Source: UBA6168 sp031426435 (GTDB taxonomy: Bacteria > Bacteroidota > Bacteroidia > Chitinophagales > Saprospiraceae). From it: 64,000 bases of DNA. The notes beneath the pieces were generated by a model that worked only from the letters and a program-made list of their open reading frames with translations, was not told where the DNA came from and did no database searches. Position numbers and translations under genes: made by a program. Shown here in pieces: positions 1-9,106 of this stretch. Location of the stretch: assembly GCA_031426435.1 (NCBI GenBank), contig JANPLH010000612.1:5893-69892 (forward strand). Reading direction: 5' to 3'. How positions within the stretch are numbered: the first letter of the stretch is position 1; the number at the start of each line of letters is the position of its first letter.

Positions 1-1971
1 GAGCCGCTTTGTGATATCGTACATCAGTACCACGGCGAGGTTGTGCCGACGGTCGTAGCGAGGGTAAAAATATTTGCCCTCGCCAGCGTACACTTTTGTA
101 TCGTCAATCGTCTCGAAATCGCCCCGCTTGGTCAGCGACAACGTGTAGGCGATCCAGCCTTTGAAGTCGCCGACCTTCTTCTCGATGCCCAGCTCCATGC
201 CGTAGCCGTAGCCTTTTCCGATGGCAAATTCGTTCTCCAAATTGTCGTTGGCGAAGAGCTGTGCGCCGTCCACGAAGTCCACTTGGTTGCGGAGTTTTTT
301 ATAATAATACTCGTTGGTAATCAGGTATTTATCCCCCAAAAGCTTCTCAAAGCCGATGGCGACTTGGTCGGAGTTTTGCGGCTTGATTTGCTTGGTGCTG
401 GGGTACCAAATATCCGTCGGCAACGAGATGCCGGAGGTGCTCACGAGGTGCTGGTACTGGTACATCCGGGCATAGCTGGCCTTGAACGAGAGGTCGGGGT
501 TCACGACGTACAGCGCTGCCATCCGTGGCTCGATGCCTACATAAAACGCATCGTTTGCGAAGCCCGAAAGCCGCAGCCCGGCATTGATTTTCCAATGCTC
601 GCCGAAGCTCATCTCGTCGGCCACATAGGCTCCGAGCGAGAGTCCCGTGAAGTCGTTCCCGCCGGAAAAGCTCACTTCGCCGTCGTCGCTGCCCGCTTTG
701 AGGCGGCCCACGCCGAAGCTGTGGTGGGTCACGTTGCCCCCAAAACGCAGGATATGGTTGTCGTTTAGGCCGTAGTAAAAATCGGATTTCAGGTTGGCGT
801 CCTGCACATCGGAGCCTACCTTGAAAGAGAAGCCCGTGATTTTCGTTTCGATATTATAATCGTAATCAGAGTAGGTAAACGTCAGGTTGTGAAACAGTTT
901 TGGAGAAAAAACATGGTTCCACCTGGCAGTCCCCGTCTTGTTTCCCCAACTGAAGTCAAAGTTGAAAAAATCGCCCTCGAAGCCGAACACGTCCCGCCCG
1001 AAGTAGCCGCTGAGGTAGAGGCGGTCGTTCTCGCCGAGGTCGAAGTTCACCTTCGTGTTCAGGTCGTAGAAATAGTAGTTGGGGATAGGGTTGTATTCGG
1101 GGTCGTCGGCGTTGGCTTTGTTAAACTGCCGGGTGATAAGGTCGGCGTAGGTGCGCCGGCCGCTCACGATGAACGACGATTTGTTCTTCTCGATAGGCCC
1201 CTCCAAGGTCAAGCGGCTGCTGATTAGGCCGATGCCGCCCGTCCCGGCAAAGCGCTGGCTGTTGCCGTCCTTCATCCGCACGTCAATCACTGACGAGAGC
1301 CGCCCGCCATACTGCGCCGGGAAGCCGCCTTTGTAGAGCTTGAGGTCCTTCACCGCATCGGTGTTGAAGGTGCTGAAAAAACCGAAAAGGTGATTAGCGT
1401 TATAGACCACCGCCTCGTCCAGCACGATGAGGTTCTGGTCGCCAGCGCCGCCCCGCACGTACAGCCCCGTGTTGCCCTCCGAGGCAGACGGCATTCCAGG
1501 CTTCAGTTGGATGACCCGCAGGATGTCCGTCTCGCCTAACAGGGCGGGCAGCACCTTGGTCTCCCTCGTCGAAATTTCCTCGATGCTCATCTCCGTGGAG
1601 CGGATGGATTCCCTGAAAGCATCCGCCTTCACCACCACCTCTTGCAACTCAATACCCGTGCCGAGGCGCACATTGAGCGTCACGGCTTTTGTTGGCAAAA
1701 TGCGCAGCGTCTTCGGCTGGAAGCCCACATAGCTGTATTCGAGGGTGATGGAATCGTTGCCGAAAGGCAAGGTGAGCGAGTAAAAACCGTACTCGTTGGT
1801 AGTGGCGCCGTTGCCGCTCGTGGCTTCATAGACGCTCGCACCGATGAGCGTCTCACCGTTGTCGTCGTCTTTCACAACACCGCTAATGGTGATTTTAGCG
1901 GTTTGCTGCGCAATGACTTGGCCAAGCATGAATATGGACAATGCGAGCGTAAAAAGTCTTTTTGAAATCAT
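1..1971 (-). CDS. TonB-dependent outer-membrane receptor (3' end outside window)
   Basis: The reading frame is open from the ATG at 1971 to the window edge, giving 657 residues of an incomplete protein. It begins with a signal peptide (MISKRLFTLALSIFMLGQ, cut near AQQ). A carboxypeptidase-regulatory-like beta-sandwich follows at about residues 25-115, with GVVKDDDNGETLIGASV and the usual NEYGFYSL. The plug domain follows at about 120-230, with LYVRGGAGDQNLIVLDE and GGFPAQYGGRLSSVIDVRMK. The remainder is alternating aromatic barrel strands. The family imports chelates, oligosaccharides or peptides using TonB energy. No SusD partner is visible on the upstream side, so the substrate is unknown. 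A -7 promoter element lies 75 bases upstream. Confidence 0.92.
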   Translation of the reverse strand, partial: MISKRLFTLALSIFMLGQVIAQQTAKITISGVVKDDDNGETLIGASVYEATSGNGATTNEYGFYSLTLPFGNDSITLEYSYVGFQPKTLRILPTKAVTLNVRLGTGIELQEVVVKADAFRESIRSTEMSIEEISTRETKVLPALLGETDILRVIQLKPGMPSASEGNTGLYVRGGAGDQNLIVLDEAVVYNANHLFGFFSTFNTDAVKDLKLYKGGFPAQYGGRLSSVIDVRMKDGNSQRFAGTGGIGLISSRLTLEGPIEKNKSSFIVSGRRTYADLITRQFNKANADDPEYNPIPNYYFYDLNTKVNFDLGENDRLYLSGYFGRDVFGFEGDFFNFDFSWGNKTGTARWNHVFSPKLFHNLTFTYSDYDYNIETKITGFSFKVGSDVQDANLKSDFYYGLNDNHILRFGGNVTHHSFGVGRLKAGSDDGEVSFSGGNDFTGLSLGAYVADEMSFGEHWKINAGLRLSGFANDAFYVGIEPRMAALYVVNPDLSFKASYARMYQYQHLVSTSGISLPTDIWYPSTKQIKPQNSDQVAIGFEKLLGDKYLITNEYYYKKLRNQVDFVDGAQLFANDNLENEFAIGKGYGYGMELGIEKKVGDFKGWIAYTLSLTKRGDFETIDDTKVYAGEGKYFYPRYDRRHNLAVVLMYDITKRL

Positions 1972-2045
1972 GTCGGGTGGATATGGAAATTAGAAATTTG
2001 GAAATTGAGGCCCCAGCTTGGCTTTTTCCAAACGAAAGATGGGCG

Positions 2046-2053
2046 CAAAGGTA
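2046..2053 (-). promoter_or_regulatory. -7 element of a Bacteroidota promoter for the TonB receptor
   Basis: Read on the minus strand this is TACCTTTG, an exact match to the Bacteroidota -7 consensus TAnnTTTG. It would place the transcript start near 2040 and leave a leader of about 70 bases. No clear -33 TTTG is seen at the right distance, so the call rests on the -7 match and position. Confidence 0.5.
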
Positions 2054-2137
2054 TTTGCCCCTAAAGCCTTCTTTAACATTTTTCTACGAAAAGGGTTCGT
2101 TGGCCAACGAATGGTGGGAATTGCCAAGGGCAAGCGC

Positions 2138-2671
2138 TTACACTAATTTGTTGTTTTGAATGAACTGCTCCACTGCCTCCGTCAGCTTCCTAAAATTGGC
2201 TGGAATCATGCTGGCCATAAATGACTCTATCCCCTGAGCAACGAGCGGCCCCGCCATTTTGATGGGCAGTGCATTGGTTTGCCAGTGCAGTGTACCCTCA
2301 AAGCTAAGCCTACATGCCTTGCCGCCCATGGCTGCCTCAAAGGTGGTGTTGCCAATGCAGGACATCTGCTCCTTGAAATAATGCGACCGGATTTCCCATC
2401 GGCAACTACGCTGCGCTTCCTTCCAAACGGCACTGTCTGTCCAGGTAAGCATGTCTGGTTGCACCATTTTGGCCAAAAAATCGGGAAGCGGTGGCCTTGC
2501 CTTCCACACATTGACCATCAACAAATGCCCTTCCTCATTCTCGCCGCTGCTTATCGGGCTTACGCTCTCAATGTCGGGCACCGCCGCTGCGATTTCCGGG
2601 AGGTGTCCTTGCATGGTTTCCCACACCAATGCTGTGGGGTGCTTTACGATGGTGACGGTTCTGAATTCCAT
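2138..2671 (-). CDS. START-like (SRPBCC) hydrophobic-ligand-binding protein
   Basis: This 177-residue protein has the layout of a polyketide cyclase/START-like helix-grip fold: a first strand (MEFRTVTIVKHPTALVWE), a helix with HLPEIAAAVPDIESV, a run of antiparallel strands, and a long C-terminal helix (AQGIESFMASMIPANFRKLTEAVEQFI). Members bind lipids, polyketides or sterol-like ligands in a central cavity, and some are catalytic. The computed frame could begin at a TTG at 2695, but the ATG at 2671 gives the canonical fold start. It lies 24 bases after the SDR stop and is the last gene of a nine-gene run. The DUF362 protein of the same run carries a similar domain. The ligand is unknown. Confidence 0.7.
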   Translation of the reverse strand: MEFRTVTIVKHPTALVWETMQGHLPEIAAAVPDIESVSPISSGENEEGHLLMVNVWKARPPLPDFLAKMVQPDMLTWTDSAVWKEAQRSCRWEIRSHYFKEQMSCIGNTTFEAAMGGKACRLSFEGTLHWQTNALPIKMAGPLVAQGIESFMASMIPANFRKLTEAVEQFIQNNKLV

Positions 2672-2695
2672 TGTACTTGATGGGTGATTTGACAA

Positions 2696-3760
2696 CTAAT
2701 TTTTCAAAGACATGCCAAAGGATTGGCGATGAGCATAAATCTCTGGCGACAATTCCATTTGCGACCTAATAGAAGGAGAAACATGTTCACTTGCGGCCAA
2801 CCATGAAATGGCTTCTATCAGGGCTGCTTTGGCGGGTCGCCCCACATAGCCCAGTTCTTCCGCCGCTTTTTGATGACTGTACCAATAGTAGTTGCCCACC
2901 ATTTTAGCCTGTTCCCTGGTAGAAATTGGGCGGTCGTTGGTCAACAGGCTCAATGCTTCCTGCAATGCAGAGGCAAGGTATGCAGCGGTATGATATACCT
3001 TCAAATAGGGACCTGGCATGCCGGTAAGCGATGAAATGAGTTGGTGAATTGCTTGCCACTCCAAGTTTTCGCCCCCCAGCAGGTAGCGTTCTCCCGACCG
3101 TCCATTTTCTGCGGCTAAAACGTGCCCCTCTGCCACATCCTGCACCGAGGCAATATTGCAACCACCTATCCACGAGGTTTTGAACAAATCTTGCAAGTAG
3201 CTGACAATGTGGTGGTTGCTCTCGGTCAGCCCATAATCATGCCCGCCCACCACCACTGTCGGATGCACAGAGACAAGTTCTACTATACCGTCTTTTGCCA
3301 TTTCAAAAGCGGCATCCACTTGCCCCTTTTTCGCCAAAACATAAGCAGGCGCTGACTCGATGCTGCCAGGGTGGGCCTCGTCAAGAATACGCTGTTGGCC
3401 AGTACTGCCAAAAACAACGGACGATGAGGTGAGCACCATGCGGCACACGCCCGCCGCCTTTGCCGCCGTTATTACATGCTTCACTCCTTCTTTGGCTTCG
3501 CCAATAAGCTGCTCAGGTGGCTGCCGCCAATAACTAAAAACGCCCGCAACGTGGAACACCCATTCACAGCCCTCCATTGCAGCCGTCAAGGTGGCAGGTT
3601 GCTGTATGTCGCCAATTGCCATTTCCACATTTAACCCTTCCAAACTTCGCAAATCACTGGTTGGCCTTATGAGCGCTCGCACGGAATGACCCTTGGCGAG
3701 CAGCGCCTGCACGACATGGCTGCCGATAAAACCGTTTGCCCCTGTAACAAGTGCTCTCAT
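2696..3760 (-). CDS. Extended short-chain dehydrogenase/epimerase, HpnA/dihydroflavonol-reductase-like
   Basis: This 354-residue protein is an NAD(P)-dependent extended SDR. The nucleotide-binding motif TGANGFIG lies at residues 6-13, the active-site serines in LTSSSVVFG, and the YxxxK pair in AYVLAKKGQ. The opening stretch with RPTSDLRSLEGLNVEMAIGD resembles hopanoid-associated sugar epimerases (HpnA) and dihydroflavonol reductases, which act on ring or isoprenoid-linked substrates. A longer frame runs to a TTG at 3904, but those 48 extra codons overlap the upstream gene and are not SDR-like. The ATG at 3760 overlaps the DUF362 stop as ATGA, which implies translational coupling. The substrate cannot be read from the sequence. 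Confidence 0.85.
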   Translation of the reverse strand: MRALVTGANGFIGSHVVQALLAKGHSVRALIRPTSDLRSLEGLNVEMAIGDIQQPATLTAAMEGCEWVFHVAGVFSYWRQPPEQLIGEAKEGVKHVITAAKAAGVCRMVLTSSSVVFGSTGQQRILDEAHPGSIESAPAYVLAKKGQVDAAFEMAKDGIVELVSVHPTVVVGGHDYGLTESNHHIVSYLQDLFKTSWIGGCNIASVQDVAEGHVLAAENGRSGERYLLGGENLEWQAIHQLISSLTGMPGPYLKVYHTAAYLASALQEALSLLTNDRPISTREQAKMVGNYYWYSHQKAAEELGYVGRPAKAALIEAISWLAASEHVSPSIRSQMELSPEIYAHRQSFGMSLKN

Positions 3761-5919
3761 GGCTGGTTTTGGTTGTTCAATAAATTGATGTCCTTTTTGG
3801 CCGCTGTTGCCAGCTCTCCAAATAACTGTCTCAATGCATCTGTGGCTGGATTGCTTTCGGTACTTGGGCTGAAATGGCGGTAGCCAAGGTCGTCTTGTTG
3901 CCAACTGCCGGGTTGGCCGCTTGCTTGTCGGGAGCTATTTACCAATTTTTCCACCAAACCGGAAAGCATGTTCAATAGGCCCTTCAGCTTGTCAATTTCC
4001 GGCGGCAACATGGAGGAGGGGCCATGCCCCTCTCCGAATGCCATATCAAATGCTTTACCCACCAATGGCGACCTGCCCTCATAGCTTGCTTCGAAATTTG
4101 CCATGGTACGTGAAAAGAATCGGATGTAGGAATCGGAGACCAGTGCATCTTTCACCTTCGGCAAATAGTCTATGTTGAATACTTGCCAGAACAAGGGCAG
4201 CGCAAATTTTTGCCTTGCAACGATGGAGACCCGCACGCCACCGGGGTCTTTGGCAAAGGTGACCATGCCATCATCAAATGTTGCCGAGTTGTTGGCACTG
4301 TGAACGGTACGCCAAAAAATCTGCTGCTGCGAAAAACCGTAACGGATGACCTCTATTTTGTCCACATCAATATACTCGCCACCAAAAAGGGCCATCCAGT
4401 TTGGTTGGGGCAGGTATATGTCCCTTTCTACCTGATAGATGGTGCGCTGCTTTCCGTCATGTTTCACTGCCTGCCTTGCTCCGCCAATATTGTCGTACAT
4501 CATTTCCACGGCACGGCTGATGTCCACCCGCTCCACAAAATCGGAATACGGCACCGGGATGATTTTGGAATATTCGAACAAAACCGAATCGTCAAGGTAG
4601 CGCCAGCAGAGTCCATTGCGGTCGGGGGGCGTATGCTTCAGGATGTTGCAAAAAGGCAGAATATAGCTTTCCACCTCCTCAAAATCTTCCGTTGAAAAAC
4701 TGTTTGGGTTCACGTTCAAGGCTACCGCCTTGCGGTAAAGGCGGTCTTTGTCGTACAGTATCTGCCAGGTTTCCTGAAAATGCTGCGCTCCGGCAAGCAG
4801 GTAATTCAAGGTAACCATTCCCCAAAACGCCATCGGGTGGTCGTCAAGGTCTGTTGTCAATGGGGACAGCAGGTTATTGATTTGGCCGTCGAGGATGTTT
4901 TTGAAGGGAAACAGCGAGGTGTTTACCTGAAGCAGCCATGCCTCTGCAAGCCGCTGCGAGAGCAAGGATTCATTTCGCTTGCGGGTGGACTCCCGGACAT
5001 GGATGGGCACGTTCTTCCAACCAGGATAGGGTGAAAGGTCGCCGTACAATTGGTAAGATTTGGGCAAGCCTATTTTACGCAGTGCCGCTGCGTTCAATTG
5101 CGAAGCATAGGGGTCAAGCCCCATCTTTAGGGCAGCCGCCCAATCTGCCAGCAGCAAGTGGTTGCCAGCAATGATGGTATGTGTAGCAATGGGGTTGGAG
5201 CGAAGCGTTCCCTGGCTGCCGTGATTGCTCCAATAGGCATCTATGATAGCAAAGTGAACTTCGGTGCGCTCCAACAGCCCAACCACTACCTCATTCTGCG
5301 GCAACCGGTGATGGTAGTGGTAGGTTTTTGCCCGAAGCGGCAGAATGCCGAGCAAGTTGTTCAGACCGAGGGCAAAACATTGGGCTTGGTCGGTCTTGTT
5401 TTTTGAAAAAACGATGCGAAAATGCGCTTGCAACCAATGGGACGAAACTTCCGAGTTGCGAAGTGCGCTGCCTTCGGGAAAGCCGCCGTCCATCAGCGAC
5501 TCTCCAAGGTCGAGCACCTCGTATTCATTGCCGTTTGGGGTGCAAAATTGGTAGCCACAAAGGTCGGCGAGCACCATGACTTCCCGGTTTTCCAGCCATT
5601 GGCCCGAAGCCCCTTCTGCATCTGCCACGGCCACCTTGGTGTAGCCTTGCTCATGAAGCAGGTCAATCAAATGCTCTACCAAGCGGGGGTCGGTGCCAGT
5701 GGTCGCCCCGCAGTCAAAAAGCTCCAAATCTGGCTTTATCAGAATGGCCATGTCGGGCCTTTCAACGCAGCATTGCCCCCGCACAAGTTCGAGCGCTTCC
5801 CACAAACCACCCTCCTGTAAGGCTGCTTGCAATAGCTGCACTGCCGGCTCTCTGCCAGTTTTAATGGAACAGCTAACCGTGCCTGGGATGGTTTGTGTCT
5901 TTAGTGCTCGTTTTGCCAT
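3757..5919 (-). CDS. DUF362-like protein fused to a START-like domain
   Basis: This 720-residue protein has no signal peptide. The N-terminal half (about 55-300) resembles DUF362, with MAILIKPDLELFDCGATTGT, VAVADAEGASG, LGLNNLLGILP and an IIDAYWSNHGSQG stretch. It lacks the ferredoxin-like cysteine cluster that often accompanies DUF362. The middle (300-450) is helical. A second domain at about 455-620 (VERVDISRAVEMMYDNIGGA to FFSRTMANFEASYEG) has the strand-and-helix pattern of a START-like fold. A charged tail of about 90 residues follows. It starts eight bases after the phasin-like gene stop and overlaps the SDR by four bases. Roles of DUF362 are largely unproven; here the fusion suggests action on a bound hydrophobic ligand, which is inference. 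Confidence 0.65.
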   Translation of the reverse strand: MAKRALKTQTIPGTVSCSIKTGREPAVQLLQAALQEGGLWEALELVRGQCCVERPDMAILIKPDLELFDCGATTGTDPRLVEHLIDLLHEQGYTKVAVADAEGASGQWLENREVMVLADLCGYQFCTPNGNEYEVLDLGESLMDGGFPEGSALRNSEVSSHWLQAHFRIVFSKNKTDQAQCFALGLNNLLGILPLRAKTYHYHHRLPQNEVVVGLLERTEVHFAIIDAYWSNHGSQGTLRSNPIATHTIIAGNHLLLADWAAALKMGLDPYASQLNAAALRKIGLPKSYQLYGDLSPYPGWKNVPIHVRESTRKRNESLLSQRLAEAWLLQVNTSLFPFKNILDGQINNLLSPLTTDLDDHPMAFWGMVTLNYLLAGAQHFQETWQILYDKDRLYRKAVALNVNPNSFSTEDFEEVESYILPFCNILKHTPPDRNGLCWRYLDDSVLFEYSKIIPVPYSDFVERVDISRAVEMMYDNIGGARQAVKHDGKQRTIYQVERDIYLPQPNWMALFGGEYIDVDKIEVIRYGFSQQQIFWRTVHSANNSATFDDGMVTFAKDPGGVRVSIVARQKFALPLFWQVFNIDYLPKVKDALVSDSYIRFFSRTMANFEASYEGRSPLVGKAFDMAFGEGHGPSSMLPPEIDKLKGLLNMLSGLVEKLVNSSRQASGQPGSWQQDDLGYRHFSPSTESNPATDALRQLFGELATAAKKDINLLNNQNQP

Positions 5920-5927
5920 TAGTGGTT

Positions 5928-6224
5928 TTACTTCAGCAGGTTCTCTACCGCTTTTACCGAGGCTGTGATGGAAGCCTTGGAAAACTCAGCCTGTGCATCC
6001 AGCCAGCTTTCGGCCATGTTTCGCCACATTGTTTCTGCGTCTTCGGTCTCTATAGTTTTTAAGCCCGCCACCTTCATGGCCGACCGTTGCACCTTCAAGC
6101 CACCGTCCATGCAGGCAGTGCAGAACCGCCTCCAATCGTCAACTGCCTGCTTGGCCTGCGGGGCAGAATGCTCGCAGTAATCCAGGATGAAGGAAGAAAA
6201 TGGGTTGTTTTTGTTATTCGACAT
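5928..6224 (-). CDS. Small phasin-like helical protein
   Basis: This 98-residue protein has no signal peptide and is predicted almost wholly helical and amphipathic. Features are an N-terminal SNNKNNPFSSFILDYCEH, a W-rich middle (DDWRRFCTACMDG, MWRNMAESWLDAQAEF) and a C-terminal helix ending in VKAVENLLK. Size, helix content and the absence of any enzyme motif recall phasins, the amphipathic coat proteins of polyester or lipid granules, but no diagnostic phasin motif can be claimed. It sits eight bases before the DUF362 fusion and 48 bases after the propeller gene. A short coiled-coil adaptor is the main alternative. Confidence 0.55.
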   Translation of the reverse strand: MSNNKNNPFSSFILDYCEHSAPQAKQAVDDWRRFCTACMDGGLKVQRSAMKVAGLKTIETEDAETMWRNMAESWLDAQAEFSKASITASVKAVENLLK

Positions 6225-6272
6225 GGTGATAAGAATGGTTGAATTGATTGATGACGCACTTGCGCACCCATG

Positions 6273-7496
6273 TTAAGGGCTGACAAGGTAGCTGTGGTGA
6301 AATCCCAATCGGGGGTCCGCCAATTTGCCCACTAGCGGCACGAACTCTTGTATGTCGGGCATTGGCACCCGCAGCCTTAAGCTCAGGGATGGGTAATCGT
6401 AAATTGTGATATGGTTAAGCCCCCGGTTTGCCGTGAACAACAAGCTTTGGTCTTTTGAAAGTTGGGTGGCGTGCACGGAGTCCATCAACCGGAAATGGCT
6501 GACCCGCAGCGCACCTAATATATGTTCGGTGGAGGTGAAAAGGTTTGCCCGCACCAAAACATCGTAAGCGGTGGTGGCCATGGTGCGCTTATGGTTCATC
6601 ACTTCCTGCAAGTCTGGTTTTTCGTCAATAATGCGGAATTCTGAAAAGTTTTCGAGGTTGATGAACACGATGGAATGGCTGCCGCCATTGCAAAAAATCA
6701 GCTCCGTATCAGAAATGGTAACATCAGAATTGATATGGCAAGGCATTTCCCGCCCGCATGCCCAATGCCGTACCACCCGCTTGCTGGCGGGGTCAATTTC
6801 AAAAGCGTATTCCTTGAAAAAGGCAATTGCCCATTGGTGGTAGTCTGTATGGTGCTGCGGCAATACCCTGAACGAGACGGCGTAAAAAAGGTCCTTGACC
6901 GGGTGGTTGATCAGGTGCCAGCAAGTGGCAGGAAGGTCAATGCGGGTAGTCTCCCCGGTCTGCATGTCCAATATGCCAACCATTTTGGCCTCGCCTTTTG
7001 CGCCAAAGGCGGGATTGTCCATGGAGCCGTAACAGAGGTAGCGCCGTGATGGGGTAAACTTCATGCTGTGCGGCAGCAATACCTTGTGCGGCCCCAATTT
7101 TTCACCCTTGTCCAGCCGATTGACATTGAAGCGGTAAAAGTTTTCGCCGATGGCGGCTATGAACTCCTCGTTGCTCAGCCAGGCGATGTGGGTGCTGCCT
7201 TGTATGCTGGTATTCGGCACCTCGAAGCCGAGGGTTGATTGCCGGTGCAGTTCATCCAAGGTAAGCGGGTCGTAAAAAGCAAGGTGCTGCCCGGTGGTGC
7301 CCATGTACCCCAGTTTCCGGTCAGGGCTGATATGAACAGCATGGCCCCCAGCCATGCCATTGAAGTATTTTATTTTAAAGGCGTAGGAATTGTCGGCGGG
7401 GTCGAAAAGGAAATTGCACACACCAGCCAAGCCCTCCAATCCATTGATGCCGTTGCCATCGAGGGCGATGTGAAATGCGTATGGATAAGTTTTCAT
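6273..7496 (-). CDS. Cytoplasmic beta-propeller protein of unknown function
   Basis: The 407 residues lack a signal peptide and consist of repeated four-strand blades, consistent with a seven-bladed propeller of the lactonase/YncE type. Blade-edge histidines recur in regular positions: GGHAVHISPD, GSTHIAWL, LPHSMKFTPS, CWHLINHP, PCHINSD, DSVHATQLS and LGFHHSY. Several such clustered histidines can bind a metal in propeller enzymes such as carotenoid oxygenases, but the protein is shorter than that family and the match is not convincing. It is gene five of the nine-gene run, 65 bases after the Ig-like phasin gene. It could be a scaffold or an enzyme; the sequence does not decide. Confidence 0.6.
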   Translation of the reverse strand: MKTYPYAFHIALDGNGINGLEGLAGVCNFLFDPADNSYAFKIKYFNGMAGGHAVHISPDRKLGYMGTTGQHLAFYDPLTLDELHRQSTLGFEVPNTSIQGSTHIAWLSNEEFIAAIGENFYRFNVNRLDKGEKLGPHKVLLPHSMKFTPSRRYLCYGSMDNPAFGAKGEAKMVGILDMQTGETTRIDLPATCWHLINHPVKDLFYAVSFRVLPQHHTDYHQWAIAFFKEYAFEIDPASKRVVRHWACGREMPCHINSDVTISDTELIFCNGGSHSIVFINLENFSEFRIIDEKPDLQEVMNHKRTMATTAYDVLVRANLFTSTEHILGALRVSHFRLMDSVHATQLSKDQSLLFTANRGLNHITIYDYPSLSLRLRVPMPDIQEFVPLVGKLADPRLGFHHSYLVSP

Positions 7497-7561
7497 TGAA
7501 TAGGTAAAGGCTGTTGAAGTTCTTTTTGGCGCAATTTAGTTCTCATGGTTCAAAACTCGTA

Positions 7562-8296
7562 TCAAGTTTTGGCCTTTTTTGTAGCGCTTGTTTTATTGAC
7601 AGCGGCTTTTTTTGGGGTGGCTGTGCTGCTATTGGTTTCTGGTTTTTTAGCATGGACTACCAAAACAAAGGCAGTATCTTCAAACCCATCTACAATGACT
7701 TCGCAGAGATAGGTGGCTGGTTCCAGTGCAGCAGGCAGCATCACTGAAATGGTGGCTGGCACGACCTGTCCGGGTGGTATCTCAAATTGTTGTGGGTCAA
7801 AGGCAAGTCCAATATGGGCAGGTGACCCAGTATCAGCATGTACGAAACTTGTGGCCTCGAACCTGCCATATTGGGTGCCGGGTCGGCTGCTTTGCATCTG
7901 AAGGATGTTGGCGATGGTTTCGCCGGGGTGGCCTGTCATTGAGATTTGGTGGCGTTCGGCAGGGGGCGGTGGAGGTGGTGGTGGTACCGTTCTTTCCGCT
8001 GTTTGTGCAGGTTCCGCACGAGGTGTTGTTCCTTGTTGCGACAGCAAATTTGCCATACTGTTGGACCACTCAAGACCAAGGTCAATCAAGCGCTCTGTGT
8101 ACTTGAGGTTCAACTGGAACAAGTCGTTCATCCTTTGGGAAAAATTATTCCCATCAGCGCCTTTGGGCTGGTCGGACACGAGGCGTTTCATGGCCGCTGC
8201 CGAATCAGTCACCATTTGTTTATTGGCTTCCACCGACTTCTTGAAAATCCGCTCAACGTCTTTCACCCAGTCGTTTTGGCCATTTGATGTTGCCAT
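7562..8296 (-). CDS. Phasin-like N-terminus, proline linker, Ig-like domain, basic tail
   Basis: The 244-residue protein is modular and has no signal peptide. Residues 1-90 form an amphipathic helical region (MNDLFQLNLKYTERLIDLGL, EWSNSMANLL) resembling phasins. A linker with nine consecutive prolines follows. An Ig-like beta-sandwich occupies about 130-215 (FDPQQFEIPPGQVVPATISV, ATYLCEVIVDGFEDTAFVLV). The last 25 residues are Lys/Ala/Thr-rich (PKKAAVNKTSATKKAKT), reminiscent of the histone-like tails of PhaF-type granule proteins that contact DNA. The mix suggests a granule surface adaptor, which is inference. Gap to the next gene is 65 bases. Confidence 0.6.
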   Translation of the reverse strand: MATSNGQNDWVKDVERIFKKSVEANKQMVTDSAAAMKRLVSDQPKGADGNNFSQRMNDLFQLNLKYTERLIDLGLEWSNSMANLLSQQGTTPRAEPAQTAERTVPPPPPPPPAERHQISMTGHPGETIANILQMQSSRPGTQYGRFEATSFVHADTGSPAHIGLAFDPQQFEIPPGQVVPATISVMLPAALEPATYLCEVIVDGFEDTAFVLVVHAKKPETNSSTATPKKAAVNKTSATKKAKT

Positions 8297-8363
8297 GTTT
8301 GTTTTTTGTTGAAAGTTGGAGGGGGTGTTGTTCTACCCCAAAACTCGAAAACCCAGAACTATT

Positions 8364-9026
8364 TCACCCCACCATACCGGGGCGCTGTTCAGGCTTTTGT
8401 TCGCAATAAAAATGGTCCTGCCAGCTTTGCCAATGCAGGAAGTATTCTTTTTCATCGAGTGGGCAGACTTCTGGCCCATTGCCGCAAGCCCTCACGTTCA
8501 ATTTGAAGCAAACATTCTGGTTGACCTCAGCCTCCCGGATTACGATATCAGTCGAATAGGTATTGCCCGCTTCAAACCCCTGCATCAGGTTGACGGTCAT
8601 CAGCACAGCGATGGACTGCCCCGGTTCCAGTATTACCGTGTCCCTGTTCAATAATGGTTGCATGGGAGCTGTATTTCCGTGCTGGTCAACCAATTGGCGC
8701 AACCCAATCCTGTATGTCTTGGTGGCTCCGCATTTGTTCTTGATGCTGAACGGTACTACGATGACCTCGCCCTCGCAGGCCTCCCGCACGATTTCGGCAA
8801 GGCAACGGGGAGGGCAGGTTTTCTTGGGCGGACAACAGTCACTTTGGTTTGCAGCCCTATAGGTCGGTGCAGCCATTTTGGTGTAAGCATCCCCTGCCAT
8901 TTTGAGGTTGTTCTGCACCATTTGAGTCAGAAAGTCGGTGTATGCTCCATAAAATGAGGGGACCCTATTAAGAACGTTGGAAGCATCTCTCCAAAAATTG
9001 GCTTGCGGGTTTGTGGTCTCTTCCAT
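8364..9026 (-). CDS. Phasin-like N-terminus with Cys-rich hinge and Ig-like domain
   Basis: The 220-residue protein opens with an amphipathic helical stretch (FWRDASNVLNRVPSFYGAYT, TDFLTQMVQNNLKMAGDAYT). A cysteine/proline hinge (SDCCPPKKTCPPRC) follows, then a beta-sandwich at about 80-185 containing VILEPGQSIAVLMTVNL, ending in further cysteines (NVRACGNGPEVCPLDE). There is no signal peptide, so the nine or more cysteines would be in the reducing cytoplasm and may bind metal. The computed frame starts at a TTG at 9056; the ATG at 9026 is preferred. Its architecture parallels the gene immediately downstream, suggesting the two are divergent paralogues. Confidence 0.6.
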   Translation of the reverse strand: MEETTNPQANFWRDASNVLNRVPSFYGAYTDFLTQMVQNNLKMAGDAYTKMAAPTYRAANQSDCCPPKKTCPPRCLAEIVREACEGEVIVVPFSIKNKCGATKTYRIGLRQLVDQHGNTAPMQPLLNRDTVILEPGQSIAVLMTVNLMQGFEAGNTYSTDIVIREAEVNQNVCFKLNVRACGNGPEVCPLDEKEYFLHWQSWQDHFYCEQKPEQRPGMVG

Positions 9027-9106
9027 GATGATATTGTTTTCGGTTTGGGCAGACAAGGTTGGTCAAACATTGGCAAGTCCAACAACTTAAAGCCTGCCCT
9101 CCAGTT

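Noticed and set aside
1..1971. SusC-type nutrient receptor of a polysaccharide utilisation locus
   Set aside because: No SusD-like gene is seen on the visible side and the plug lacks clear SusC features, so only a generic TonB receptor is called.
6273..7496. Carotenoid oxygenase
   Set aside because: Histidines recur on propeller blades, but the protein is too short and the characteristic motifs around the iron ligands were not found.
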